DNA of 5,333 bases, taken from the NCBI GenBank assembly GCA_027023665.1, contig JALVUY010000007.1, positions 1 to 5,333 on the forward strand, read 5' to 3'. Source of the DNA: Methanocaldococcaceae archaeon (lineage in GTDB: Archaea; AGJL01; Methanococci; Methanococcales; Methanocaldococcaceae). The number at the start of each line of letters is the position of its first letter. The stretch's first letter is position 1. The translations under genes and the position numbers were made by a program. Under the pieces are notes generated by a model. That model worked only from the letters and a program-made list of their open reading frames with translations. It was not told where the DNA came from and ran no database searches. Shown here piece by piece: positions 1 through 5,141 of this stretch.

Positions 1-429
1 TACAAATATACTTCATACAACCATAATAAAGAAATTATCTTAAAATCAATTGATGAATTTTATAATAGTTTAAAATTTTTAAAAAATAGAAGAGGTAAAG
101 AAGTATACATTGTTATTATACTATCAATTCTTTGGTATGCAGTAGATATAATAAAATTATGGGTACTATTCCTATCAATTCCCTATATTGTCTCTATTTT
201 GAGTGTTGCAACTGTATATCTCTTAACTTTATTGTCAGGAGTTTTATCTGTAACTCCCAGCGGTTTTGGTACTGCAGATACTGTAATGATTGTTTCCTTT
301 ACAGTTTTTAATATCCCTCCTTCAGTGGCAGCTGTAGTTACAATATTAGATAGACTAATATCATACATATTTCCAACGATTCTTGGTTATATTGCCATAA
401 TGATTATAAAAAAAGAAATTAAATCTTAA
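1..429 (+). CDS. UPF0104 / flippase-like integral membrane protein, C-terminal part (5' end outside window)
   Basis: The reading frame is open from the first base to the TAA at 427-429 and gives 142 residues; the start codon lies to the left. After a polar cytoplasmic-looking stretch (about residues 1-35, rich in Lys, Asn and Tyr) come strongly hydrophobic segments at about 36-60, 62-82, 95-115 and 119-137, ending in a basic KKEIKS tail. The loop TPSGFG (85-90), followed by a hydrophobic helix and an ILDRLISY...P segment (115-125), resembles the C-terminal end of the UPF0104/lysylphosphatidylglycerol-synthase-TM family (flippase-like proteins, TIGR00374). Members are multi-helix membrane proteins of about 300-340 residues, so more than half is missing here. 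Archaeal members have no firmly established substrate; a role in lipid or lipid-linked sugar handling is only suggested by homology. A TTG at 199 could be mistaken for a start, but the open frame continues upstream without a stop. It is separated from cbiM by 187 nt with T-runs, so it is probably an independent transcript. Confidence 0.72.
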   Translation, partial: YKYTSYNHNKEIILKSIDEFYNSLKFLKNRRGKEVYIVIILSILWYAVDIIKLWVLFLSIPYIVSILSVATVYLLTLLSGVLSVTPSGFGTADTVMIVSFTVFNIPPSVAAVVTILDRLISYIFPTILGYIAIMIIKKEIKS

Positions 430-440
430 AAATAAAATCA

Positions 441-474
441 TTTTTAGCTTTCTTTTTATTTTTTCCATCTTTTT
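441..474 (+). terminator. U-rich terminator after the UPF0104 gene
   Basis: Four T-runs of four to six bases lie close together (441-445, 453-457, 459-464 and 470-474), starting 12 nt after the stop codon. No hairpin precedes them. This is the usual form of an intrinsic archaeal terminator. The site is inferred from composition only. Confidence 0.5.
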
Positions 475-523
475 GATCATTACAATAAATAAAAATAATC
501 TTTTAAACCTTATATTCACAAAC

Positions 524-531
524 TTTAAATA
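524..531 (+). promoter_or_regulatory. Candidate TATA box (TTTAAATA) for cbiMN
   Basis: TTTAAATA lies 93 nt before the cbiM ATG and is preceded by the A-rich ACAAAC, which could serve as a BRE. Archaeal transcription usually starts about 22-27 nt downstream, here near 550-556, leaving a leader of about 60 nt. The region is so AT-rich that other boxes are possible, for example around 509-516. Confidence 0.35.
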
Positions 532-546
532 AAAAATTTTAAATAG

Positions 547-588
547 TATTACTAATATTATGTATGATGTTAAGAGACATTAGTAATA
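547..588. promoter_or_regulatory. 10-bp perfect inverted repeat in the cbiM promoter/leader, possible operator
   Basis: TATTACTAAT (547-556) is exactly complementary to ATTAGTAATA (579-588), with 22 nt between the arms. If the TATA box at 524-531 is the true one, the dyad begins at about the start of transcription. That position suits a repressor that responds to metal or cobamide, or a weak leader hairpin. A separate direct repeat, TAATATTAT, overlaps it at 553-561 and 590-598. No regulator family can be named from the sequence. Confidence 0.4.
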
Positions 589-607
589 ATAATATTATAA
601 ACAAAAA

Positions 608-613
608 GGTGGT
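608..613 (+). promoter_or_regulatory. Ribosome binding site of cbiM
   Basis: GGTGGT stands 3 nt before the ATG at 617 and matches the anti-SD end of methanogen 16S rRNA (GGAGGTGAT) apart from one base. It fixes the start so that the protein begins MHIPDG, the N-terminus required in this family. Confidence 0.6.
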
Positions 614-616
614 AAT

Positions 617-1279
617 ATGCACATACCAGATGGATATTTGGGACCAATAACCTGTGCATTTTTTTATCTTATAATGCTATATTTCTGGTATAGAGGAATA
701 AAAGCCTTAAAAACATTGCATCCAAAGCAAATACCACTGTTGGGGATATTAACGGCATTTGCATTCTTAGTAATGATGTATAACCTTCCAGTTCCTGATG
801 GAACTACTGCCCACATGGTTGGAGGGACATTAATAGCTATATTAATGGATAACCCCTGGGTAGCAACTATAGCAATATCTATTGTATTATTTATCCAGGC
901 AATTTTCTTTGGAGATGGGGGAATAACAACATTAGGAGCTAATTGTTTTAACATGGGTGTAGTTCTACCTTTTGTTGGTTATTACATTTATAAATTCTTA
1001 AGAAATAAGGTTGGTGATGTTGTAGCTAGTGGTATTGGAGCTTACATTGGAATAGTAACAGCTGCAATAGTTGCTGGCTTTGAATTTGGATTACAGCCAT
1101 TTATCCAGCCAGGTTATTGTCCATATCCATTTACTGTATCAGTTCCTGCAATGGCATTTGCACACTTAACAACTGCAGGTCCTGCAGCGGCTGTTGTAAC
1201 TGCAATAGTGGTATGGTATGTTAAAAAGACAAGACCTGATTTATTTGAATTAACGAAGAAATCTATGGAGGTGAGTTAA
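617..1279 (+). CDS. cbiM: CbiM, substrate-specific membrane subunit of the cobalt ECF transporter
   Basis: This 220-residue protein is the S-component of an energy-coupling-factor uptake system for Co2+ in the cytoplasmic membrane. It begins MHIPDGYLGP, the hallmark N-terminus of CbiM/NikM. In the characterised NikM structure the free amino group and His2 hold the metal, together with a His about 65 residues further on; here that residue is His66 in GTTAHMVGG (62-70). The rest is hydrophobic helices (about 12-30, 39-54, 63-77, 82-98, 112-127, 138-157, 171-185 and 188-202), with the typical GDGGITTLGANCFNMG loop at 99-114. Length is normal for a stand-alone CbiM. The start is supported by GGTGGT at 608-613. 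cbiN follows without a spacer, so the two are translationally linked. Cobalt is preferred over nickel because of the CbiMNQO gene order and methanogen context; M-subunit sequence alone does not separate the two metals with certainty. Confidence 0.9.
   Translation: MHIPDGYLGPITCAFFYLIMLYFWYRGIKALKTLHPKQIPLLGILTAFAFLVMMYNLPVPDGTTAHMVGGTLIAILMDNPWVATIAISIVLFIQAIFFGDGGITTLGANCFNMGVVLPFVGYYIYKFLRNKVGDVVASGIGAYIGIVTAAIVAGFEFGLQPFIQPGYCPYPFTVSVPAMAFAHLTTAGPAAAVVTAIVVWYVKKTRPDLFELTKKSMEVS
1267..1274 (+). promoter_or_regulatory. Strong ribosome binding site deciding the TTG start of cbiN
   Basis: GGAGGTGA lies inside the last codons of cbiM and is a full match to the anti-SD of methanogen 16S rRNA. 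It is 5 nt before the TTG at 1280, which supports that uncommon start codon over any later one. Confidence 0.65.
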
Positions 1280-1621
1280 TTGATAGACTTTAAAGATCCA
1301 TTAGTTAAGAAATTTTTGTATGTGATTATTGCAATGATTATATTATGTCCTCTTGGAATTCTCTTAGTATGGAACTATGGAGATGCTTGGGGGGAATGGG
1401 ATGTCAGTGAATTAGCCAAAAAAGTTCATGCAAACATTCAAGGTATGGAGGAGCTATCTGGCATTTGGAGTTATGCAATCCTACCAGATTATGACATTCC
1501 TGGATGGGATGATCCTGTTAGAGCATCGATAGGTTATATAATATCTGCAATCGTTGGGGTTGCCTTATGCTTAGGAGCGTTCTATGGACTAACAAAGATT
1601 GTATATTCAAATCGTACTTAA
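1280..1621 (+). CDS. cbiN: CbiN-type small accessory subunit of the cobalt transporter (methanogen variant)
   Basis: The product has 113 residues and two membrane helices (about 12-31 and 84-105) separated by a region of roughly 50 residues expected outside the membrane. That is the architecture of CbiN, which stimulates metal loading of CbiM. The extracytoplasmic part contains GDAWGEWD (34-41), GMEELSG (55-61) and an acidic, aromatic stretch around PDYDIPGWDDP (69-79). The motifs I associate with bacterial CbiN (a PWF...EPPSGE-type stretch and a helix like LLFALQAALGA) are not visible, nor is a PDGLE motif. The assignment therefore rests mainly on topology, length and position directly after cbiM. 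The start is a TTG immediately following the cbiM TAA, backed by a perfect SD at 1267-1274. The gene is probably co-transcribed and translationally coupled with cbiM. Confidence 0.72.
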   Translation: MIDFKDPLVKKFLYVIIAMIILCPLGILLVWNYGDAWGEWDVSELAKKVHANIQGMEELSGIWSYAILPDYDIPGWDDPVRASIGYIISAIVGVALCLGAFYGLTKIVYSNRT

Positions 1622-1790
1622 TATTTAACTTTATTTTATTATTATTTTTAAATTTTACTTTTACTTTTTATGTTGAATATTTAAGTTTTTAAATATTAAT
1701 TTTTTATTTTTAAATTTAATTTAAATTAAGCTAATGTTTTAAAATTAAGGTCATAATATTATATTTATCCAAAGACTAATGGTGAACTCT
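1622..1790 (+). other. AT-rich intergenic gap between cbiN and cbiQ: likely terminator and cbiQO promoter
   Basis: The 169 nt are almost entirely A and T. T-rich runs directly after cbiN (about 1629-1669) look like an archaeal terminator. Further on are TATA-like stretches, for example TTTAAATT at 1720-1727 and ATATTATATTTA at about 1756-1767. The 13-mer TATTTTTAAATTT occurs twice (1643-1655 and 1705-1717), which may be no more than low complexity. No ORF or RNA gene is seen. The gap suggests that cbiQO can be transcribed separately from cbiMN. Confidence 0.4.
1781..1785 (+). promoter_or_regulatory. Ribosome binding site favouring the GTG start of cbiQ at 1791
   Basis: GGTGA lies 5 nt before GTG 1791. 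The in-frame ATG at 1779 has no SD-like sequence upstream (TTATCCAAAGACTA), and the GGTGA itself begins with the last base of that ATG. The GTG is therefore the better start. Confidence 0.5.
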
Positions 1791-2618
1791 GTGAAGTTGA
1801 TAAATAAAACAGTTGAGCACGTAATAAAATATATCAGTGAAGCCGTTTTTTCAGAAAAATTTGCAAGGAATAAGGATGGTTTTTTACAAAAATTAGATCC
1901 AAGAATAAAAATAATAGGATTAATTATATTGGTCATAACAACTGTTTCAATTAAGCATATCAAAGTTTTATTATTTTTGTATATTTTATCATTAGTTTTT
2001 TGTATTCTATCAAGGATTCCATTACTTTACTATATAAAAAGAGTTTGGCTATTTATTCCTCTATTTACAGGAATAATTATATTACCAGTGATATTTTTAA
2101 CTCCTGGGCATCCAATTTATATAATCCTAAAAAAACCTTATTATATCGCTATTACTTATGAAGGAATAAAATATGCTGTATTATTTACTCTTAGAGTGGC
2201 AACAGCAATATCTTACACTGTCTTAATAACCTTAACTACGAGATGGGACGAGATAATGAAGGCACTTAATAGTTTAGGAGTTCCAGATATTGTGATAACG
2301 ATAATGACACTTGCTTATAGATATATATTTTTATTATTAAACAATGTCTTAGAGATGATGTATTCAAAAAAATCAAGATTATGTAGAAATTTAAAGCTAA
2401 AAGAAAGTTGGATTATTGCCGGTAAAAGTATGGGAGCACTCTTTATAAAAACTCAGAGAATGGGAGAGGATATATATTATGCTATGCTTTCAAGAGGCTA
2501 CTTAAACGAACCAAGGATTTTTACAAATTTTAAAGTTAAATATTATGACATAATCTTCTTATGTTTTATAATATTAATATCATCTATTTCATTAGGTTAT
2601 GATAGGTTGATACTATGA
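1791..2618 (+). CDS. cbiQ: CbiQ, transmembrane coupling (T) subunit of the cobalt ECF transporter
   Basis: The protein (275 residues from the GTG; 279 if read from the ATG at 1779) links the CbiO ATPases to CbiM in the membrane. Numbering from the GTG, it has the LDPR motif (35-38) at the start of the first helix, typical of the T-component family, then hydrophobic helices at about 40-54, 57-75, 85-104, 128-148, 166-186 and 254-270. Two long amphipathic helices with the coupling arginines follow: KKSRL (193-197) and MLSRGY (232-237). In this family such short Arg motifs dock into grooves on the ATPase. The second matches the usual A/S-R-G pattern; the first is somewhat divergent. Length is in the family range. 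The N-terminus up to about residue 30 is charged and precedes the membrane domain. Its TGA overlaps the cbiO ATG (ATGA), so the last two genes are translationally coupled. Start choice rests on the GGTGA at 1781-1785. Confidence 0.87.
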   Translation: MKLINKTVEHVIKYISEAVFSEKFARNKDGFLQKLDPRIKIIGLIILVITTVSIKHIKVLLFLYILSLVFCILSRIPLLYYIKRVWLFIPLFTGIIILPVIFLTPGHPIYIILKKPYYIAITYEGIKYAVLFTLRVATAISYTVLITLTTRWDEIMKALNSLGVPDIVITIMTLAYRYIFLLLNNVLEMMYSKKSRLCRNLKLKESWIIAGKSMGALFIKTQRMGEDIYYAMLSRGYLNEPRIFTNFKVKYYDIIFLCFIILISSISLGYDRLIL

Positions 2619-3475
2619 AACCTTTGTATGAATTAAAGAACATATATTATCAATATCCAGATGGAACTATTGCATTGGACAATATAAATATGAAAATTTA
2701 TGAAGGAGAGGTAGTAGCAATTATAGGTCCTAACGGAGCTGGAAAAACAACACTTTTAAAAATATTAGATGCTTTAGAGTTTCCAAAAAAAGGAGAGGTA
2801 TATTTTGAAGGAAAAAAATTAGAGGAAAGATTATTAAATGATATAGAGTTTATGAAATACTTTAGAAAAAAAGTAGGATTTATATTCCAAGATCCAGATA
2901 CTATGCTGTTCAGTCCAACAGTTTGGGACGATGTAGCATTTGCTCCATTACATCTTTATGATAAAGATACAGCTATAAAAGTTACTGAAAAAGTTATAAA
3001 TGAAATGAATTTAAACCATATAAAAGATAAGCATCCTTACAATATCAGTGGTGGCGAAAAAAAGAAGTCTTCAATTGCGGCAGTTTTATCAATAACTCCA
3101 GATGTTATACTTATGGATGAACCTACATCATACTTAGATCCAAAAAGTAGAAATTACATAATAAACTTAATTAAAGATTTAAAAAGTAAGAATAAAACTA
3201 TTGTATTTGTTAGTCATGATCCAAATCTTATAACGCTCGCTGATAGATGTTATATTCTAAATAAAAAAATTATCGCTGAAGGTACTCCAAGAGAAATATT
3301 TAGTAATGTAGAAATCTTAGAAGAAAATAATTTAGATGTTCCTGAGATAACTAAATTATTTAAACTTCTGTTAGATGATAAAGATTTAATAAGTAAAATA
3401 AATATTGATAACTTACCAATAACAGTTGATGAGGCATATAACATATTAAAAGATTTATTAAAGAGTAAAACTTAG
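2615..3475 (+). CDS. cbiO: CbiO, ATP-binding subunit of the cobalt ECF transporter
   Basis: This 286-residue cytoplasmic ABC ATPase powers cobalt uptake through CbiQ. All core motifs are present in order: an aromatic A-loop region (Y11-YQYPDG), Walker A GPNGAGKTT (38-46), Q-loop Q92 in FQDPD, signature ISGGE (144-148), Walker B VILMDE (164-169), D-loop SYLDP (172-176) and H-loop His201. The FQDPDTMLFSPTVWDDVAFAP stretch after the Q-loop is typical of CbiO/EcfA ATPases. Deviations are small: the signature starts with Ile and ends in Glu (common consensus LSGGQ), it is followed by KKKSS rather than the usual KKR-V, and Tyr replaces Gly before LDP. A C-terminal extension of about 60 residues follows the GTPREIF segment (223-229), as usual for this family. 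The ATG overlaps the cbiQ stop by 4 nt, with an AGGTTGAT-like SD at 2604-2611. With a single ATPase gene, a CbiO homodimer is expected. Cobalt specificity is taken from gene context. Confidence 0.92.
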   Translation: MKPLYELKNIYYQYPDGTIALDNINMKIYEGEVVAIIGPNGAGKTTLLKILDALEFPKKGEVYFEGKKLEERLLNDIEFMKYFRKKVGFIFQDPDTMLFSPTVWDDVAFAPLHLYDKDTAIKVTEKVINEMNLNHIKDKHPYNISGGEKKKSSIAAVLSITPDVILMDEPTSYLDPKSRNYIINLIKDLKSKNKTIVFVSHDPNLITLADRCYILNKKIIAEGTPREIFSNVEILEENNLDVPEITKLFKLLLDDKDLISKINIDNLPITVDEAYNILKDLLKSKT

Positions 3476-3480
3476 ATTAG

Positions 3481-3516
3481 TTATTTATTTTTAATATAAT
3501 CTTCCAATTCTTTTTT
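3481..3516 (+). terminator. Candidate U-rich terminator of cbiQO inside the facing gene
   Basis: T-rich runs at 3481-3492 and a T6 at 3511-3516 follow the cbiO stop on the plus strand. They lie within the 3' end of the minus-strand thioredoxin-like gene, because only 5 nt separate the two stop codons. This is inferred from composition. Confidence 0.3.
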
Positions 3517-3726
3517 AATCTCTTCAACAGTAGGAATTTTCCCTTCAAATACTACTAAATCATCAAAAGCAACTCCTGGAGGGACAAAAATCCATTCAGA
3601 TATTTCATTTATGTCAGTGACTTTAACAATCTCAGCATCTATACCTAACTCTTCAACAGCCTTTTTTACATTTTCGTATGTTTGGTTACATTTTGGACAA
3701 CCAGTTCCAAAAACTCTAATTATCAT
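3481..3726 (-). CDS. Small thioredoxin-like redox protein with CPKC active site (redox-active disulfide protein 2 type)
   Basis: The protein has 81 residues and a minimal thioredoxin fold: beta strand MIIRVFG, active site GTGCPKC (7-13, redox cysteines 10 and 13), helix NVKKAVEELGI (19-29), strand IVKV (33-36), then PPGVAF (49-54), strand DLVVFEG (56-62) and GKIPTVEEIKKEL (62-74). The pattern matches the Thioredoxin_3/TIGR00412 family of methanogens and bacteria; PPGV takes the place of the TPGV cis-proline loop. It is cytoplasmic, with no signal peptide. Such proteins reduce disulfides or handle thiol-bound metals or metalloids; the physiological partner is unknown here. The ATG is preceded by GGTGAT (3730-3735, minus strand). 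It lies 108 nt downstream of the permease on the same strand, with no strong T-tract between, so it may share that transcript or use its own promoter near 3775-3782. In my recollection, similar proteins are often encoded beside ArsP-type permeases, which supports a joint role. Confidence 0.83.
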   Translation of the reverse strand: MIIRVFGTGCPKCNQTYENVKKAVEELGIDAEIVKVTDINEISEWIFVPPGVAFDDLVVFEGKIPTVEEIKKELEDYIKNK

Positions 3727-3729
3727 TAT

Positions 3730-3735
3730 ATCACC
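3730..3735 (-). promoter_or_regulatory. Ribosome binding site of the thioredoxin-like gene
   Basis: Read on the minus strand, GGTGAT stands 3 nt before the ATG at 3726. It confirms the MIIRVFG start. Confidence 0.55.
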
Positions 3736-3774
3736 ATTTTATAGGTTCTTATTTAAGCTTTTTAGATTTGTATA

Positions 3775-3782
3775 ATTTATAA
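3775..3782 (-). promoter_or_regulatory. Possible TATA box for the thioredoxin-like gene
   Basis: On the minus strand the sequence reads TTATAAAT, 49 nt before the start codon and preceded by A-rich sequence. A transcript from it would start about 25 nt downstream and have a short leader of about 25 nt containing the SD. AT-richness makes this weak, and readthrough from the permease gene is equally possible. Confidence 0.25.
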
Positions 3783-3834
3783 TTTTTGATGAAATTTATT
3801 AATAGGTTTTAATTGAAATACTCAAATATATATT

Positions 3835-4923
3835 TTATAATATCATTCCAGTAATAAACCCTGCTATAGTTGAATATATAACTACAAGCCCAAGATATGT
3901 AAATGCTTTTTTGTATCCAAGGATTTTTGAAAGTGTTAAAACTGTAGGAATACTTAAACTTGGACCTGCAAGAAGCAAAGCCATTGCTGGGCCTACACCC
4001 ATTCCCAAATCCATTAACGACTTTATAATTGGAACCTCTGTAAGTGTTGCGAAATACATAAGTGCTCCAATAAATGAGGCTATAAAGTTTGCAATTATAG
4101 AGTTTCCACCAACATATTTACTAACATACTCAGGAGGAATAAATGCATTTATTAAACCAGCAATTGCTATACCAATTATTAATAGTGGAAATACCATTTT
4201 ACCAAGTGTAAATGTCTCTCTAAGCCATGCTTTAATCTCATCTTCTTTAAACCATTTTTTAACAACAACTATAAGAACAATACACAATATTGCTGTTAAT
4301 ATATGTTTAACAAGAATTCCATCATAAACTGGAATACTCAGTGTAGGAATTAGTTTTGGTGAAGCAGTTATTACTAACAACATCCCCAACTGTATAAGGA
4401 AAAATATCGCAGTCTGATAAGCAGGTCTAATTGAAATACTATCTGCTTTACCCACTCTGAAATTTCTCTTTTTTTCATCTGATTTAAATATAAATGCCAT
4501 AGATAAACCAATTAATATTGACAATGTTATAGCAAAAAATGCTCTTGTAAACCCTATATCCCATCCAAGAAGTGCCGCTGAGTAAAAGATAGCAAGCACA
4601 TTTATAGCAGGCCCAGAAAATAAAAATGTTGTAGCAGGTCCTATTCCTGCACCTCTCCTATAAATTCCAGCAAATAATGGTAGAATTGTGCATGAACATA
4701 CTGCAAGAAGGCATCCACTTACAGAGGCTACTAAATAAGATATATGCTTTGGAGTTTCTGGACCAAAATATTTTATAATAAAGTTTTTATTTATCATTGA
4801 GGCAATGCCACCAGCCATAAAAAATGCTATTGTTAGAGCAATAACTCTATTTATATTTAGATAATTTACAATAGTTTTTAACATTACATTCAAAGCATAA
4901 ATTATTGTTCCAGTTATATCCAT
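3835..4923 (-). CDS. ArsP/UPF0718 (DUF318) family permease, putative metal or metalloid exporter
   Basis: This 362-residue polytopic membrane protein has about ten hydrophobic segments (near 24-42, 62-87, 98-120, 126-146, 169-187, 204-223, 241-262, 276-296, 310-333 and 340-361) and a hydrophilic loop at 147-165 (KSDEKKRNFRVGKAD). The first half carries CSCTILPLFAGIYRRG (76-91), followed by GPATTFLFSGPAIN (95-108). The second half repeats the pattern as LTEVPIIKSLMDLG (294-307) and GPAMALLLAGPSLS (311-324). This two-fold internal repeat and the Cys-x-Cys at 76/78 (with Cys71 nearby) are what I expect of the DUF318/ArsP permeases (PF03773). Relatives export trivalent methylarsenic or, in another branch, Cu/Zn; the substrate here cannot be decided. 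The ATG directly follows the stop codon of the six-Cys zinc-ribbon gene, with AGGTGAG (4928-4934) 4 nt ahead, so the two are almost certainly co-translated. The thioredoxin-like gene follows downstream. Confidence 0.85.
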   Translation of the reverse strand: MDITGTIIYALNVMLKTIVNYLNINRVIALTIAFFMAGGIASMINKNFIIKYFGPETPKHISYLVASVSGCLLAVCSCTILPLFAGIYRRGAGIGPATTFLFSGPAINVLAIFYSAALLGWDIGFTRAFFAITLSILIGLSMAFIFKSDEKKRNFRVGKADSISIRPAYQTAIFFLIQLGMLLVITASPKLIPTLSIPVYDGILVKHILTAILCIVLIVVVKKWFKEDEIKAWLRETFTLGKMVFPLLIIGIAIAGLINAFIPPEYVSKYVGGNSIIANFIASFIGALMYFATLTEVPIIKSLMDLGMGVGPAMALLLAGPSLSIPTVLTLSKILGYKKAFTYLGLVVIYSTIAGFITGMIL

Positions 4924-5091
4924 TTATCTCACCTTTCTTCTACCTTTTAAAGAACTTATATCGTATGTCATCTTTTCACCACAATCTGGACAATTTGGTA
5001 AAGGAACCTCAGAAGCCATGCAAGGACAGACATCAACCTTATATCTCATCCTTTTCCCACATTTTGGGCATATTAAGTTCCAAATTATCAT
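4924..5091 (-). CDS. Six-cysteine zinc-ribbon-like protein, 55 aa, first gene of the permease cluster
   Basis: Reading the minus strand from the ATG at 5091 to the TAA at 4924-4926 gives 55 residues starting MIIWNLICPKCGKRM. Six cysteines form three pairs: C8-x2-C11 (CPKCG), C22-x-C24 (CPC) and C34-x2-C37 (CPDCG). The first and third pairs are classic zinc knuckles that would make one treble-clef or rubredoxin-like zinc ribbon; the middle CPC pair is extra. There is no signal peptide or membrane segment, so it should be cytoplasmic, and the C-terminus is basic (KGRRKVR). The start is well supported: GAGGTGA (5097-5103) stands 5 nt ahead, and a clear promoter lies further upstream. Its stop codon touches the permease ATG, and the permease SD lies within its last codons, so the two are translationally coupled. 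A role in metal or metalloid sensing, or in delivery to the permease, is inferred only from this linkage. The function is unknown. Confidence 0.8.
   Translation of the reverse strand: MIIWNLICPKCGKRMRYKVDVCPCMASEVPLPNCPDCGEKMTYDISSLKGRRKVR
4928..4934 (-). promoter_or_regulatory. Ribosome binding site of the permease, inside the zinc-ribbon gene
   Basis: On the minus strand AGGTGAG stands 4 nt before the permease ATG and within the final codons of the upstream gene. This arrangement fixes the permease start and indicates coupled translation. Confidence 0.6.
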
Positions 5092-5096
5092 TGGTT

Positions 5097-5103
5097 TCAC
5101 CTC
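5097..5103 (-). promoter_or_regulatory. Ribosome binding site of the zinc-ribbon gene
   Basis: GAGGTGA on the minus strand lies 5 nt before the ATG at 5091 and is an exact match to the methanogen anti-SD. It is strong evidence that the 55-residue frame is translated. Confidence 0.65.
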
Positions 5104-5141
5104 TTTAACTCTATACTGTTAATGTGAATAATAAATCACTA

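Noticed and set aside
546..567. NikR-type operator, suggested by GTATTA at 546-551 and GTATGA at 562-567
   Set aside because: The two elements are in the same orientation; NikR sites need an inverted TAATAC/TCATAC partner at fixed spacing, and none is present.
430..616. Cobalamin riboswitch upstream of cbiM
   Set aside because: The cobalamin-riboswitch B12 box and a multi-helix GC-rich fold are absent, the region is almost all A/T, and this class is not expected in methanogenic archaea.
664..954. Minus-strand ORF of 96 codons inside cbiM
   Set aside because: It is a shadow of cbiM, with no SD at its start and no recognisable product.
1643..1717. Repeated 13-mer TATTTTTAAATTT as a regulatory repeat
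   Set aside because: Both copies lie in almost pure A/T sequence where such matches are expected by chance. It is noted only in the intergenic entry.
3911..4327. Plus-strand ORF of 138 codons inside the permease gene
   Set aside because: It is antisense to a well-supported membrane protein with conserved motifs. Long antisense frames are common opposite hydrophobic coding regions.
4905..5108. Plus-strand ORF of 67 codons over the zinc-ribbon gene
   Set aside because: It is the antisense shadow of the 55-aa zinc-ribbon gene. It has no SD and its product shows no family resemblance, while the minus-strand frame has promoter, SD and Cys motifs.
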